Shown piece by piece: positions 34,309 to 43,800 of a stretch of 64,000 nt of DNA (the stretch's first letter is position 1; every line of letters starts with the position of its first letter). The notes below the pieces were generated by a model. The model did no database searches. It was not told the origin of the DNA and worked only from the letters and a program-made list of their open reading frames with translations. Where the stretch lies: assembly GCA_965219965.1 (NCBI GenBank), contig OZ244796.1, positions 496,001-560,000 of the forward strand, given 5' to 3'. The position numbers and the translations under genes are program-made. Source of the DNA: G965219965 sp965219965. Lineage in GTDB: Bacteria; Pseudomonadota; Alphaproteobacteria; RS24.

Positions 34309-35505
34309 TTACAGAATTATTGGGGTGATACCAATATCTGCAAGCGCGCCTTGCAGACCATCAAAATTTGTGCCGGGCGCACCATAAAGGAATTGCAGGG
34401 CGGCAATATCGGCTTCTTGCAATCCTGCGCCCGAAGCACGATGCTCACGATTATAGGACATAATAGATAACTCGCTACCTTCACCACTTTCGAATTCTTC
34501 TTTATGCGGGAAGCCACCGCTTGAGCTGAACGGATGTTTCAACCCCATCATATGACCAATTTCGTGAAGATAAGTGGTATATGCGGCATTACTAGTAAGC
34601 GCTATATGTGATGGAAGCTTAGCGCCAACATCAACAGCGAAATTAATCGTATTCTCAGCCCATATAATTCTGATATCGCCAACCTTATCGATGCCATCTG
34701 CCACTTCAATAAATTTAAGATTGGCTACGCTTTCAAATTCATCAAAGGCGCGTTCTAAAAGGCTTCGGGCTTTATCAAGCATCGCTTGACTGGTCGTGGC
34801 AGGAGGGAGGCTTGATGCAGTAAATCCATCAAGGGGTGAAGTTGGTAGCGCCAATGACCATGTCAATATTAGCGGGCCATTGGCGGGCAATGCATAGGCA
34901 GGACCCCCCAATATATATTGCACAAAATCATTATTGGGCAGAATGCTCTGCACATCGGTGGAACTGAATACAAAAAAATCAGCTTCGTCGGTTTGGGCGA
35001 CCCATTCCGCCGCTGTCATTTCTCTATTAATATCATCCACAGTGATGGTTAGCTCAGTTTGACCTGCATTATTGCGGCTATGTGTGACCCGAATTTCATA
35101 GACATTATCACCATCTGCATCTTGCGGATTTTCAAAATCTGGTGAGGTACGCCACCAAATCCGCCCGTCGTCTGAAACCCGAAACAGGTCATTATCGCCA
35201 TAACCGCTTGGCAATTCATAATTGATATTTGGCTCATCCGCCGCCGCAGTGTTTGGCGTTAAATCATAAATGCCGCGATTAGCTGGAAAGTTTTCAAAAA
35301 TTGTTTCAGCATAATTTTCTGGCGGCGGCGGAGGCGGCGGAGGCGGCGGCGGGGGCGTAACGGGTTGCGGTGCTGGATTGGAGGCACTTATTGTTGGCGC
35401 AACACTGCTCCCGCCACCACCACCACCGCCACATGCGGCTAACAGCAGAGCTAAAACGGGCGCAGGCATTAGCTGCCATTCATAATAATTATTTTTCTTC
35501 CTCAC
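34309..35505 (-). CDS. Metzincin zinc metalloprotease, predicted lipoprotein
   Basis: A 398-residue predicted surface or periplasmic protease. The zinc site HEIGHMMGLKHP (HExxHxxGxxH) and the Met-turn SIMSYN are those of metzincins (serralysin/matrixin-like). From GTG 35505 the protein opens RKKNNYYEWQL and reaches a lipobox-like LLAAC followed by seven glycines, then twelve prolines near residue 55, a cadherin-like domain (~residues 70-160) with DADGDNVYEIRVTH and ITVDDINRE, and the protease domain. An in-frame GTG at 35550 is an alternative start. No serralysin-type RTX block is present. Next to the tRNA-Ser fragment and the adhesin island, it could process surface adhesins; that is inference. 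Confidence 0.8.
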   Translation of the reverse strand: MRKKNNYYEWQLMPAPVLALLLAACGGGGGGGSSVAPTISASNPAPQPVTPPPPPPPPPPPPENYAETIFENFPANRGIYDLTPNTAAADEPNINYELPSGYGDNDLFRVSDDGRIWWRTSPDFENPQDADGDNVYEIRVTHSRNNAGQTELTITVDDINREMTAAEWVAQTDEADFFVFSSTDVQSILPNNDFVQYILGGPAYALPANGPLILTWSLALPTSPLDGFTASSLPPATTSQAMLDKARSLLERAFDEFESVANLKFIEVADGIDKVGDIRIIWAENTINFAVDVGAKLPSHIALTSNAAYTTYLHEIGHMMGLKHPFSSSGGFPHKEEFESGEGSELSIMSYNREHRASGAGLQEADIAALQFLYGAPGTNFDGLQGALADIGITPIIL

Positions 35506-35618
35506 ATACCCAGCATACCCTAAAACCCCACCATAAACCAGCCCAGACACCCCTGAGACAAAGCAAGCCTATTGACCTTATACAGGTTTTCCGAAATCAG
35601 AAAATGCCCGCCCAAATA

Positions 35619-35694
35619 TGGCAGAGAGGGAGGGATTCGAACCCCCGGAACGCGCAAACGTTCAACGGTTTTCAAGACCGCCGCTTTCAACCAC
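35619..35694 (-). pseudogene. Truncated tRNA-Ser (anticodon TGA), 5' end missing; att-like
   Basis: The minus strand shows a tRNA-Ser 3' portion of 76 bases: D-arm end GTGGTTGAAAG, anticodon stem GCGGT/ACCGT with loop CTTGAAA (anticodon TGA), a long variable arm, T-arm GGGGGTTCGAATCCCTC, acceptor 3' strand CCTCTCT and encoded GCCA. The matching 5' acceptor strand AGAGAGG and the first part of the D-arm are absent; in their place is the end of the FecR-protein gene, whose TAG stop (35695-35697) abuts the fragment. A 3' tRNA fragment at a gene-content border is what tRNA-targeting integrative elements leave behind. Confidence 0.8.
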
Positions 35695-38520
35695 CTATTG
35701 CGGATCTAGCACTATGGGGTTGCTGGTGGCGACATTTGGGCTGGCGGCAAAGGCATCACGTATCGCGAACCTGCCCAGCGCGGTATAATTTTTCGTGCGA
35801 TACGTCATGCCATTGCGTAGCAGGTGAAATGTACCAATGCCCGTCACTTGCGCTTGGGGGTGGTTATTTTGCGTGCATGTGCCGCCAAGCCCTGTGCAAG
35901 TGTGCAAAGTTGTGAAATCGGAATCAATTGTGCAAAGACCAGGCGCAGAGCAAGACAAACTATTCGCGCTGAAATGTGTCGCGCCTTCGGTTAGGAAAGA
36001 GCCAGATAGGTTTGTGCCGTTCAAATTATTGTGATTGGCAAACTGCCCCCACACGGTTGAACGCAATTTGCGCTGGCCATAATCCACCGATACGCGAATA
36101 TTGCCGAGCCAATCGCCGCCGCCCGCCAAAGTTTCAAGCGGAATATTCAAACCTTCATAAGAAGCTGTGCCAGTTTGCAATTCAGCGTGAACATTATCCC
36201 AGCTGTCAAAATTATAATAATTTTCGCCGTCAATGGTGTGTAGGCCGTTTTTGTAAAGATAGGTGCTACGATTAACTGTATCAGGCGAGCTGGCAAACTC
36301 AGTGCAATAAGCTCCCGTGCAGCTATCATCTACGCCCAGCTGATAATAGGCCGTGGTGGTTTCGCCATCCTTAGTGGCGGTCACGGAAAAAGACACTTCG
36401 CCCGACTCTGGCGCCGTGCCAGATAGCAGCACGCGGCCATTGGCCAAATCTTGCAAGGTTAACCAACTCGGCAGGGTCGTGATTTCCACGCTTTGCGCCG
36501 TGCCGAAATCAGCCTCAAATGTAAATGGGCTGTCTTCTAAGGCCTTAAGATTTTGCGTGATTTTCGTTTCCACATTACGAACATCTTGCACGGAAATGGT
36601 TAGAGGCAGGGATGCCGTCGCGCCTCTATCATCGGTCACATCAATAAGTAAATTATAGGCGTTTATTTTTTCCGCCGATAAAGCTGTGCCGCCTTTTAAG
36701 ATAAGCTGATTACCGCGAATTTCAAATAAGCCAGAATTATCTTGCGCCAAAACATAAGTGAACGCTTCTGAATCATGGCTGTCATGGGCAAATAAAGTGC
36801 CAACCACCACATCTTGCGACACTTCATAAGTGAAACTCAAAAACGGGTTTCTAAATTGCGGCCCGTAAAAAGATGTATAGCCCCATTCGCCCGTATCACG
36901 GCCTTCTATATAATAGGTCACTTCTTCGGGAATTGTGTCCATGCGACGGCTTTGCTGCCACAGATTCCAATTGGCTTTTTGCGTACGCACATCATCTTGG
37001 GAAAGAATTTCCTCGCCCAGCCAATTTTCTGCCGTCACGTGTACCCGCGCCGTGTCGTCACAAGCTGGAGAACTGCCGCCGCCCTTACAGAAATTTGAAT
37101 TTTGCCGCACATCGGTAAACCAGTTTAACACTCCACCGCGTTGGGTATCTATGCCGTTCAAATCCAGCTGCTCGGCCAGTTGAATATTTTGCCAAGCGGC
37201 GGTTAAATCTGAGCCAGTTGCTAGCTTGGTTTCACCGCGCTTATTTGTATGAAGTTGGCCGCATGATTTTCCGCTACAGCCGATATTTTCAAACGACCAG
37301 CCAGCACCATCATCAGAAAAATCTGGGTTGATAAGTAAATTATCCGTGCTTTGTGTGCGCGTGGCGTAAAAAACGCGGTCGGGAATGATATTATTATTAA
37401 TGCTCACCCGAAATGGGGCTTCATTTGGTTTGGTACGGGTCGGCTGTTTGACAATCTGCCGCGTGACTGGTTGCGTCACTGGTTTTGTAACCGACTTCGT
37501 CGTTTGCTTCGTGGTTGTCTTATCATTATCTTTAACCGCCTCTTTATCATTGATAGGCACATCGGTGAGCAGAATCCGTCCCTCATCTTTTTTATTATCT
37601 TTCTTAGGCTCTTCTTTCACAACAGGCTGGCGCGGTTTTTGTAGCCGTTTTTCCTGAATCAGCCGCAAAGTCAGCGTGGTTTTATCATCGCTTTTTGTCG
37701 GCGTTTGTTCGCGCCTTTGCCGCCCTGTTTGACGGCGCGGATTTTCCGACGGGCTGAAAGTAGGCGTTTTCTTTTCTTGCGTTTTGGTAGAAGCGGCCCG
37801 TGAGGTGAGCGTTTTCAGCACAACATCATCAAAAGATTTGCCTTTTTGCGGCTCTTCTTTTTCTAGCGCGACAAGAATTTCGGTTAATTCATTTTCTGGC
37901 ACAGGGCGTGGCGTGGTAATTTGCCCATTTTGTGACACACCAATACCCCAACCTGGCTTAATGATAGATTGTCCATCTTGCGCGGTGGTGACGTTAATCG
38001 CACCAGATAGCAAAACAAATGAACTGCCATTTTTATCTACACGGCCAGCGACTTCCGTACCACGCACAGCAATTTCAGCTTGGCCAGCAGTGACCTTCAT
38101 ATTATTGGGATTGGCTTTGGCGATTTTACCAGACGTAAATCTAAAAACGCCTGCGTGAATTTTCACTGCCAGCTTTCCACTTTTTTGTGTAGCATCGTAA
38201 GTGAATGTATCAAAAGAAATACGACCCTGCGCGCCAATAGTGAATACCGATTGGTCTTTAAGCAGAATTTGTGTTTTCACACCTACATCGGTAATAATTT
38301 CATCATTGAGATAAACTGTATCGCCCGATTGAATGGCGCGGCGTTGTTGCGCAACTCCATCATGATAAACAGCTTGCGCTGTGCCTTGGCTAACAGCAAC
38401 AATGCCCGCCACGGTTCGACCCGCCGCGGCATAAGACTCAGTCTGCACGAAACCCGCAAGGACAAGAACGCACATGAAGGAAAGAGTGCTGACTCTAAAT
38501 TGACGCAACAACATAAACAT
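35695..38520 (-). CDS. Large exported FecR-domain protein with cadherin-like and C-terminal barrel-like regions
   Basis: A 941-residue protein. Signal peptide over residues ~1-32 (ends SYA). FecR domain ~40-200: VYLNDEIITDVGVKTQILLK, VFTIGAQGRISFDTFTY, GVFRFTSGKIAKANPNNM and EIAVRGTEVAG. A lysine/proline/glutamine/threonine-rich disordered linker follows (~215-385). Then a domain with four cysteines, a cadherin-like domain (NPFLSFTYEVSQDVVVG, ISVQDVRN) and an Ig-like domain. The last ~190 residues are beta-rich with GTASYEG, IRVSVDYGQRKLRSTVWG and GIGTFHLL, reminiscent of TbpB-type C-terminal barrels, and contain several cysteines. ATG 38520 has an AAAGGTGG ribosome site. The stop abuts the tRNA-Ser fragment. 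It follows the TPR/barrel gene by 115 bases on the same strand; compare the pair at 15.5-18.4 kb. Confidence 0.8.
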   Translation of the reverse strand: MFMLLRQFRVSTLSFMCVLVLAGFVQTESYAAAGRTVAGIVAVSQGTAQAVYHDGVAQQRRAIQSGDTVYLNDEIITDVGVKTQILLKDQSVFTIGAQGRISFDTFTYDATQKSGKLAVKIHAGVFRFTSGKIAKANPNNMKVTAGQAEIAVRGTEVAGRVDKNGSSFVLLSGAINVTTAQDGQSIIKPGWGIGVSQNGQITTPRPVPENELTEILVALEKEEPQKGKSFDDVVLKTLTSRAASTKTQEKKTPTFSPSENPRRQTGRQRREQTPTKSDDKTTLTLRLIQEKRLQKPRQPVVKEEPKKDNKKDEGRILLTDVPINDKEAVKDNDKTTTKQTTKSVTKPVTQPVTRQIVKQPTRTKPNEAPFRVSINNNIIPDRVFYATRTQSTDNLLINPDFSDDGAGWSFENIGCSGKSCGQLHTNKRGETKLATGSDLTAAWQNIQLAEQLDLNGIDTQRGGVLNWFTDVRQNSNFCKGGGSSPACDDTARVHVTAENWLGEEILSQDDVRTQKANWNLWQQSRRMDTIPEEVTYYIEGRDTGEWGYTSFYGPQFRNPFLSFTYEVSQDVVVGTLFAHDSHDSEAFTYVLAQDNSGLFEIRGNQLILKGGTALSAEKINAYNLLIDVTDDRGATASLPLTISVQDVRNVETKITQNLKALEDSPFTFEADFGTAQSVEITTLPSWLTLQDLANGRVLLSGTAPESGEVSFSVTATKDGETTTAYYQLGVDDSCTGAYCTEFASSPDTVNRSTYLYKNGLHTIDGENYYNFDSWDNVHAELQTGTASYEGLNIPLETLAGGGDWLGNIRVSVDYGQRKLRSTVWGQFANHNNLNGTNLSGSFLTEGATHFSANSLSCSAPGLCTIDSDFTTLHTCTGLGGTCTQNNHPQAQVTGIGTFHLLRNGMTYRTKNYTALGRFAIRDAFAASPNVATSNPIVLDPQ

Positions 38521-38635
38521 AAAAACCACCTTTTACTGTGTTGCATCTTAGAAGATAAACCTGTGACCGCAAGCAAAATGCGCCCCGTTCACGGCATTGT
38601 GAATAGGCGTAAAAGTCCCTAAAATCCGCCAAAAA

Positions 38636-40111
38636 TTAGAAGCGGTAGGAAAAGCCCGCGCTCAGCAGACCCGTTTTTTTGTGGTAATTGGGCAGATTGG
38701 ATTTGCCGATATTATGCTCCGCTTTAATCACCAGTAGCAGTAAATTATCTTCGCGCCGCATTAGAATACGTTGCAAGGTAAGATTAAAATTATAAATTTT
38801 ATCTTGCCGTTTGCGATTGCTAATAAGCACATCGGCCGCTTGATAAGCAATGCGTCTTTGGCTGATACGCAGATTTGCCAGCCAACGAAAAGCTGTGAAA
38901 GATGTTTGCACACCAAATAAAAAACTTTGGCTGGCATAATAATTTCGTTTCGCTTCATTTTTTGACCAGCTCGCACTGAACCAAATAGGCAGTTGTTGCC
39001 ATCGGCTACTCAAACGCGCCGACAGGCTATAACTTTTCCCATTGCGTTTTTCAATTTCAATATTATCGGGCGCATTAGTGTAAGTATTTTGGTTAACAGA
39101 TGTGCCGAGCGAAAAATTTCTCTGTGCGCTAAGCGGAAAAGATATGTCGCCATTTATGCTCAGCGTGTTGAGATATTTATTTTCATTGACCTCTATATAA
39201 GAACGTGACACGCCCGTACGCCAAACCACGCGCCCATTATTTTGGTAATCCAGCCCGATTTGCGCCGTATTCAAATCCGCTTCTTCATAAGTTTCATAAT
39301 CGCGCCGATTGAATAAAAAGGACAGGCCGATATTTTGCGGCACTTGCGTGGTGAGGCTATGAGATAGGTTAAAGGTAAATTGCGTTTCGGCGAAAATTTC
39401 ATTTTTATCTGAGGTTGTATTTTCAAATGGAAAATCAATGAATAGGATATTGGCTTCCTCTGACGCGCCTCGGGCATTTTCCGCCACGCCATAGGAAAAG
39501 GCCGCGCCAAAGGCCAGCGTAAGAGGCGTTTGCGTTTTTTCAATCAGTGCCATGATTTTTTCTGCCTTGCGCCGCATATTATCGGGCGTGTCGGCTTCAT
39601 TGATGAGCTGTTGCAGGATAAGCTTGGCCGTGCCGGCATCGCCGAGCGAAAATTGTACTTCGGCAAAGAGGATACGCGCCAGCTTGCTAGACGGGTCAAT
39701 GAGCAAAACCCGCTCCAAAGTTGCCGCCGCGCCTTCCAAATCGCCGAGCTTGGTTTGCATTTCCACGAGCAGGAAATTGGTTTCTAAATTGGTTGGGTCG
39801 GTGAAAATCTGGTCAAAAAGGCGGTCAATAATGGCTTCAGAGGAAAGCGCCGCCGATGCGGGCGCGTCAGGCGTAGAAGAGGGAGCGGAATTATTGGACA
39901 AAGCCGAATCAGCGTATAATTCCTGGCCTTGCGTAGAGGGAGTAGCGAAGGCACCCCCCGAATCGGTGCGGCTTTTTGCCCCGCTTTTCACCTCATTTGC
40001 GTGGCTCTCTACGCTGAGGGGCAGGGCAAGGGTGAAGCTGGCCATAGCTCCGATAACGAACGCTTCAGTAATGAACGCCCCGATAACGAATTTTCGCAAT
40101 TTTTCAAACAT
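38636..40111 (-). CDS. Exported TPR plus outer-membrane beta-barrel protein, second copy
   Basis: A 491-residue predicted outer-membrane protein. From ATG 40111 it opens MFEKLRKFVIGAFITEAFVI with a hydrophobic signal; a serine/alanine-rich segment follows, then TPR-like helices (residues ~95-200, for example LGDLEGAAATLERVLLIDP). From ~210 the sequence is a tyrosine/asparagine-rich beta-barrel ending SAGFSYRF with the terminal phenylalanine. The layout equals that of the 15500-16801 protein and of Slam translocons. It is divergent from the giant adhesin gene with ~700 bases between starts, and its downstream neighbour is the large FecR protein. In-frame upstream starts up to 40222 would put polar residues before the signal and are less likely. 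Confidence 0.75.
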   Translation of the reverse strand: MFEKLRKFVIGAFITEAFVIGAMASFTLALPLSVESHANEVKSGAKSRTDSGGAFATPSTQGQELYADSALSNNSAPSSTPDAPASAALSSEAIIDRLFDQIFTDPTNLETNFLLVEMQTKLGDLEGAAATLERVLLIDPSSKLARILFAEVQFSLGDAGTAKLILQQLINEADTPDNMRRKAEKIMALIEKTQTPLTLAFGAAFSYGVAENARGASEEANILFIDFPFENTTSDKNEIFAETQFTFNLSHSLTTQVPQNIGLSFLFNRRDYETYEEADLNTAQIGLDYQNNGRVVWRTGVSRSYIEVNENKYLNTLSINGDISFPLSAQRNFSLGTSVNQNTYTNAPDNIEIEKRNGKSYSLSARLSSRWQQLPIWFSASWSKNEAKRNYYASQSFLFGVQTSFTAFRWLANLRISQRRIAYQAADVLISNRKRQDKIYNFNLTLQRILMRREDNLLLLVIKAEHNIGKSNLPNYHKKTGLLSAGFSYRF

Positions 40112-40808
40112 TTGATACTCAACGCAACCAGCCAAAGCCTGACCCAATGTAGGGTCATCATACACTATAACGGTTTGTAAAACGGCTGAAAATGCCATTT
40201 CCGCCCGCCTACTGTGGGGCAAAAGTCACGCCTGAAGGGCGCATGAGCCGCCAAAGCCAGCCCACCCCGCGCCCGATGCGTCATTTCGTCCGTCTGACAC
40301 GACAGGATTCCCCTTGTAAGTCTATGCCTTTTTGGGCAAAAATCGCTGTTGACATCATGCTTTTATGGTATAACTTTACGAAATATTGGGTATTTTTACG
40401 CCGTGGCACACACGGGCTTGCCCGCAAAAATTGACCGTTCAATTTGCCCATGGTGAATTTACTGTGGCGAGTTTGACGGGTTAGAAAAGTGCCACGCATC
40501 TGCCCTTTTGGCGTGCTTTATGTGGGTTATCCCACGCGCTGGTACTCGTTGCGTTTATGCGTTTTCAAAACTTTTAAGCCCTTGGGCATATCACGCTTCT
40601 GTTGAGGCTGCGATGCTTTGGGCGTTGTTGCTTTGGGATTCCGACAAATTGGAGAGGGGATTCCGATGGCGGTTTCGGTGAAGGTGGTCATTAGGCTTCC
40701 ATTTACCTTTTGAGTTTAAGCGTATCACTGAATACTTGCGCGGCGTCCCAACCGAATCGGACAAAGCGCGGGTGAAGTAAATTCAATCCGTGTTTTAGGA
40801 GAACAAGA
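40112..40808. other. 697-base divergent intergenic region before the adhesin
   Basis: No gene is supported here. It holds the TTGACA promoter candidate, a short hairpin GTGGG/CCCAC at 40522-40534, and a 15-codon frame from ATG 40666 to TGA 40713 with a GGAGAGGGG ribosome site, which could be a leader peptide. A 32-codon stretch without a start, ending in TAA at about 40780, reads like the tail of a protein (contains ITEYLRGVPTESDKARVK) and may be a gene remnant displaced when the island formed. Confidence 0.4.
40349..40376 (+). promoter_or_regulatory. Candidate promoter toward the adhesin
   Basis: A perfect TTGACA at 40349-40354 is followed after 14 bases by TATAAC (40369-40374), or after 16 bases by TAACTT (40371-40376). 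Spacing is short for a canonical promoter. If used, the adhesin mRNA would have a leader of over 400 bases. Confidence 0.3.
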
Positions 40809-43800
40809 ATGTTTCATGACCAGAAATTCTGCAAAAGTGCCTTGCTAAAAAGTACCTCTTTTTCCCCCCTTACGAGTTGGCAGAAGATTTTTGACGCCTT
40901 TGAGATGATTGACACAGGCCGCAAGCGGCTGTCACAAAAGCGCGTCCTAAGGGCAGAACTCTCTATCACCCCGCTATTGGCTGGTTTGCTGGCCGCTTGT
41001 GGTGGTGACACGACCTATATTCCGGTCGGCGGCGGCTCGGGTACATTCCCAGGCGGTGGCGGCCCGGGTCAGTTTAACGCTCTTGATTTCAACCTTTACG
41101 TTGCAGATGGCGTGGTTGAAGGCGCACGGGTTTATGTAGATACAAATGGCAATGGCGTGATTGATTCGGCAGACGTCGCCATTGGCACGACAAACGGGCA
41201 GGGCCTTGTTCTGGTCTCAGGGCAGTATGCTGGTTTGCCACTTCTGGTTGATGTAAGCGGTGCGCGTGATTTGTTCACGGGCGAAATTCTCCCCAATGGC
41301 ATTGTTTACAAAGCTATTTCAAATGAACGCGGCGGTTCGGATGTTGTCGCATCACCTATCTCCACGGTGGTTGACGGCATTAGAAGCCAAGACCCCGATT
41401 TGTCGGATGAAGAAATTCTAGAAATGCTCTTTGGCACAGGCACGCCGATTACGATGTCTGACCTGAACAACCCCGATAATTTCATCTTACCGACAACCTC
41501 TGCCGCACGGCCTGCGGGTTCGCCGGGTGATAAGGCAGAAAAAATTGCCACGCTGAATATCCAGCTTCAGGCTCTGGCTGAGCAGGAAAATGGCGACTTT
41601 GATGAAGTTGTCAGAGAGGTGTTGGATAATGGCGGCTTTGACGCCACAGATGATTTGGATTCCAATTCACAAAGCGAAGCCAATACGCGCTTGCAAGAAG
41701 CCCGCGAGCGTGCCAGCGGTGAGCCGATTGCCAATCCGGCAACGGGCGTGAATGGCAATGAGGATAATGATTTAGCCATTGCCGAAGAAGTTTGGGGTTT
41801 CCGCGACCCTGTGGGCAACGTCAATACGCTGTCTAATTTCGCCTCTATCCGCATTACGTCTATTACCAATGGCATATCGGCGATTGTGCGCGGCGAACTG
41901 GTGCATATTGCCGAAGACGGCACGGAAACGGTTTACGGGGCGGGTGAAACCATTCCGGCCAACCATCTTTCTGGACTCGTATTCCGTCCGAATGATAATT
42001 ATTTCGGTGACATTGTTATTGTTTATACAGTCTTTGATGGCGAGCAGAATTCTGACCCTGCCGAATTGACTTTGACCATTAACTCAGTGAATGACAACCC
42101 GACTGATATTGAATTGTCGGGCGACCGCGACACTGGCACGGATAAGACGGAAGAGCTTTATGTGCTTTCCGATGGCCAAGTGATTTTGGCCAATGGCGAC
42201 CAAGCAGGTCTGCTGACTGCCACCGACCCGGCCTTTAATGAAGATGACGACAATAGCCGCGACTTCACGGCGAGTTCTTATACGCTCGGCGGCGCGCATG
42301 GCGCGTTGTTTGAAGTTGTTGACGCGACCGATGCGTCTGGCAATGCTGTGGTGCGTCTGCAATTACGCGAAGGCGCAGAGCCAATTACGCCCGGTCAAAC
42401 CTATCAGGTTATTGTGACGATTACGGATTCCAATGGCGGCAGCTATTCTGAAACTTTTGAAATTGTGCAAGGCGGCCTTTATATTGATGTGGCAGGTGAG
42501 CGCACCTATTCCGATGGCGATGGCCTGATTGAGGAAAACACGGAAACTGCACCGAAGCCCAATTCAGAATATGAAGTTAATATCCACGGGCTGGTTTTCA
42601 CATTCCTGAACAATAAGGAGATTAATGTCCTAGTTAGGGGAGTCGATACCTCTACGCAGATGGACTATGATGCGGCGGCCAATCTGCTGACTGTTGGTAT
42701 ATCAATGAATGTGACGAGTAGTATATCTTTCAGCACCCTTGCTGATATTATCGCTGAGTTAAATACAGCAGACAGTTACCCTGATTTTGCGGCTCTTGGT
42801 GGTAAGGTTGCGCTGGCTTCGGGTGTGGACAACGCACATAAGCTGAATTTTGGTGCGGATGACAGCGATGCGACCACGATTGAGGTTACGCCAGACACAA
42901 CGCACACGGCGACATTTGCGCGTGGATTCCGTGAAATTAATGTCCATGGGCTGGTGTTCAAAACCATCAGTACCGATGTGGTTGATGTTTACCTTGACTC
43001 AAGTAATAGCGGCACTTTTGCTTATGACTCGGCAAACAATCAGCTAAGGATTTTTGTTCAGGCATTAAGTAGCGTATCAACGCAGACGCTTGCTGAACTT
43101 GTCGCGGCTCTAAACGCCGATTCCGACCTTACGAGTCGGGGCATTACGGTTGAGCTGGCGGCGGATGCAACTGGCACGGATAAATTAAACTTTGCTGCAG
43201 ATGATAGCAATGATGCCACGATTGAGGTTACAAAGGGTTCAACATACACATTCTCGGCTGGGCCGACATCAGAGCCGACGCAAACGGGTACGATTTTAGG
43301 GACGCTTGGGGTAGAAGGGCTACCTTCGGGTGCGAGCGGAGTCACATATACACTGGTCGCAGGAGACGGCGACCGCGACAATGGTCAAGTGCATATTGAC
43401 TCCGCCAGTGGCCAAATCACTTTCATTGGCGCAAATAGCGGTGATTTTGATATTGGCACGAATCCGGATGGCGCACGCGATAATATCCAAATCCGCGTGC
43501 AGTCTAGCTATACCGAAACGCTGGAACATGTCGCCGATTTCAATGGCCAAACGGGCATTGACGCAAGCGGTGATGGCACCGATGGCGATACGCGGGAATT
43601 CTCGCTCACTGGCGGCGGGCTGAGCCATACCGACCCGTCAGCCGAAGATATTGGTTCGGCCACGGCAGGACTGGTGACGATTGACACCAGCGAAATTGAG
43701 TTCCGCCTTGGCGTGTTTGGTCTGCCAGATGAGCGTGAAACAGTTGAAGACGCAATCAATGACGGCGACAAAGACGATGCGGGCGCGAAAGATTATTGGA

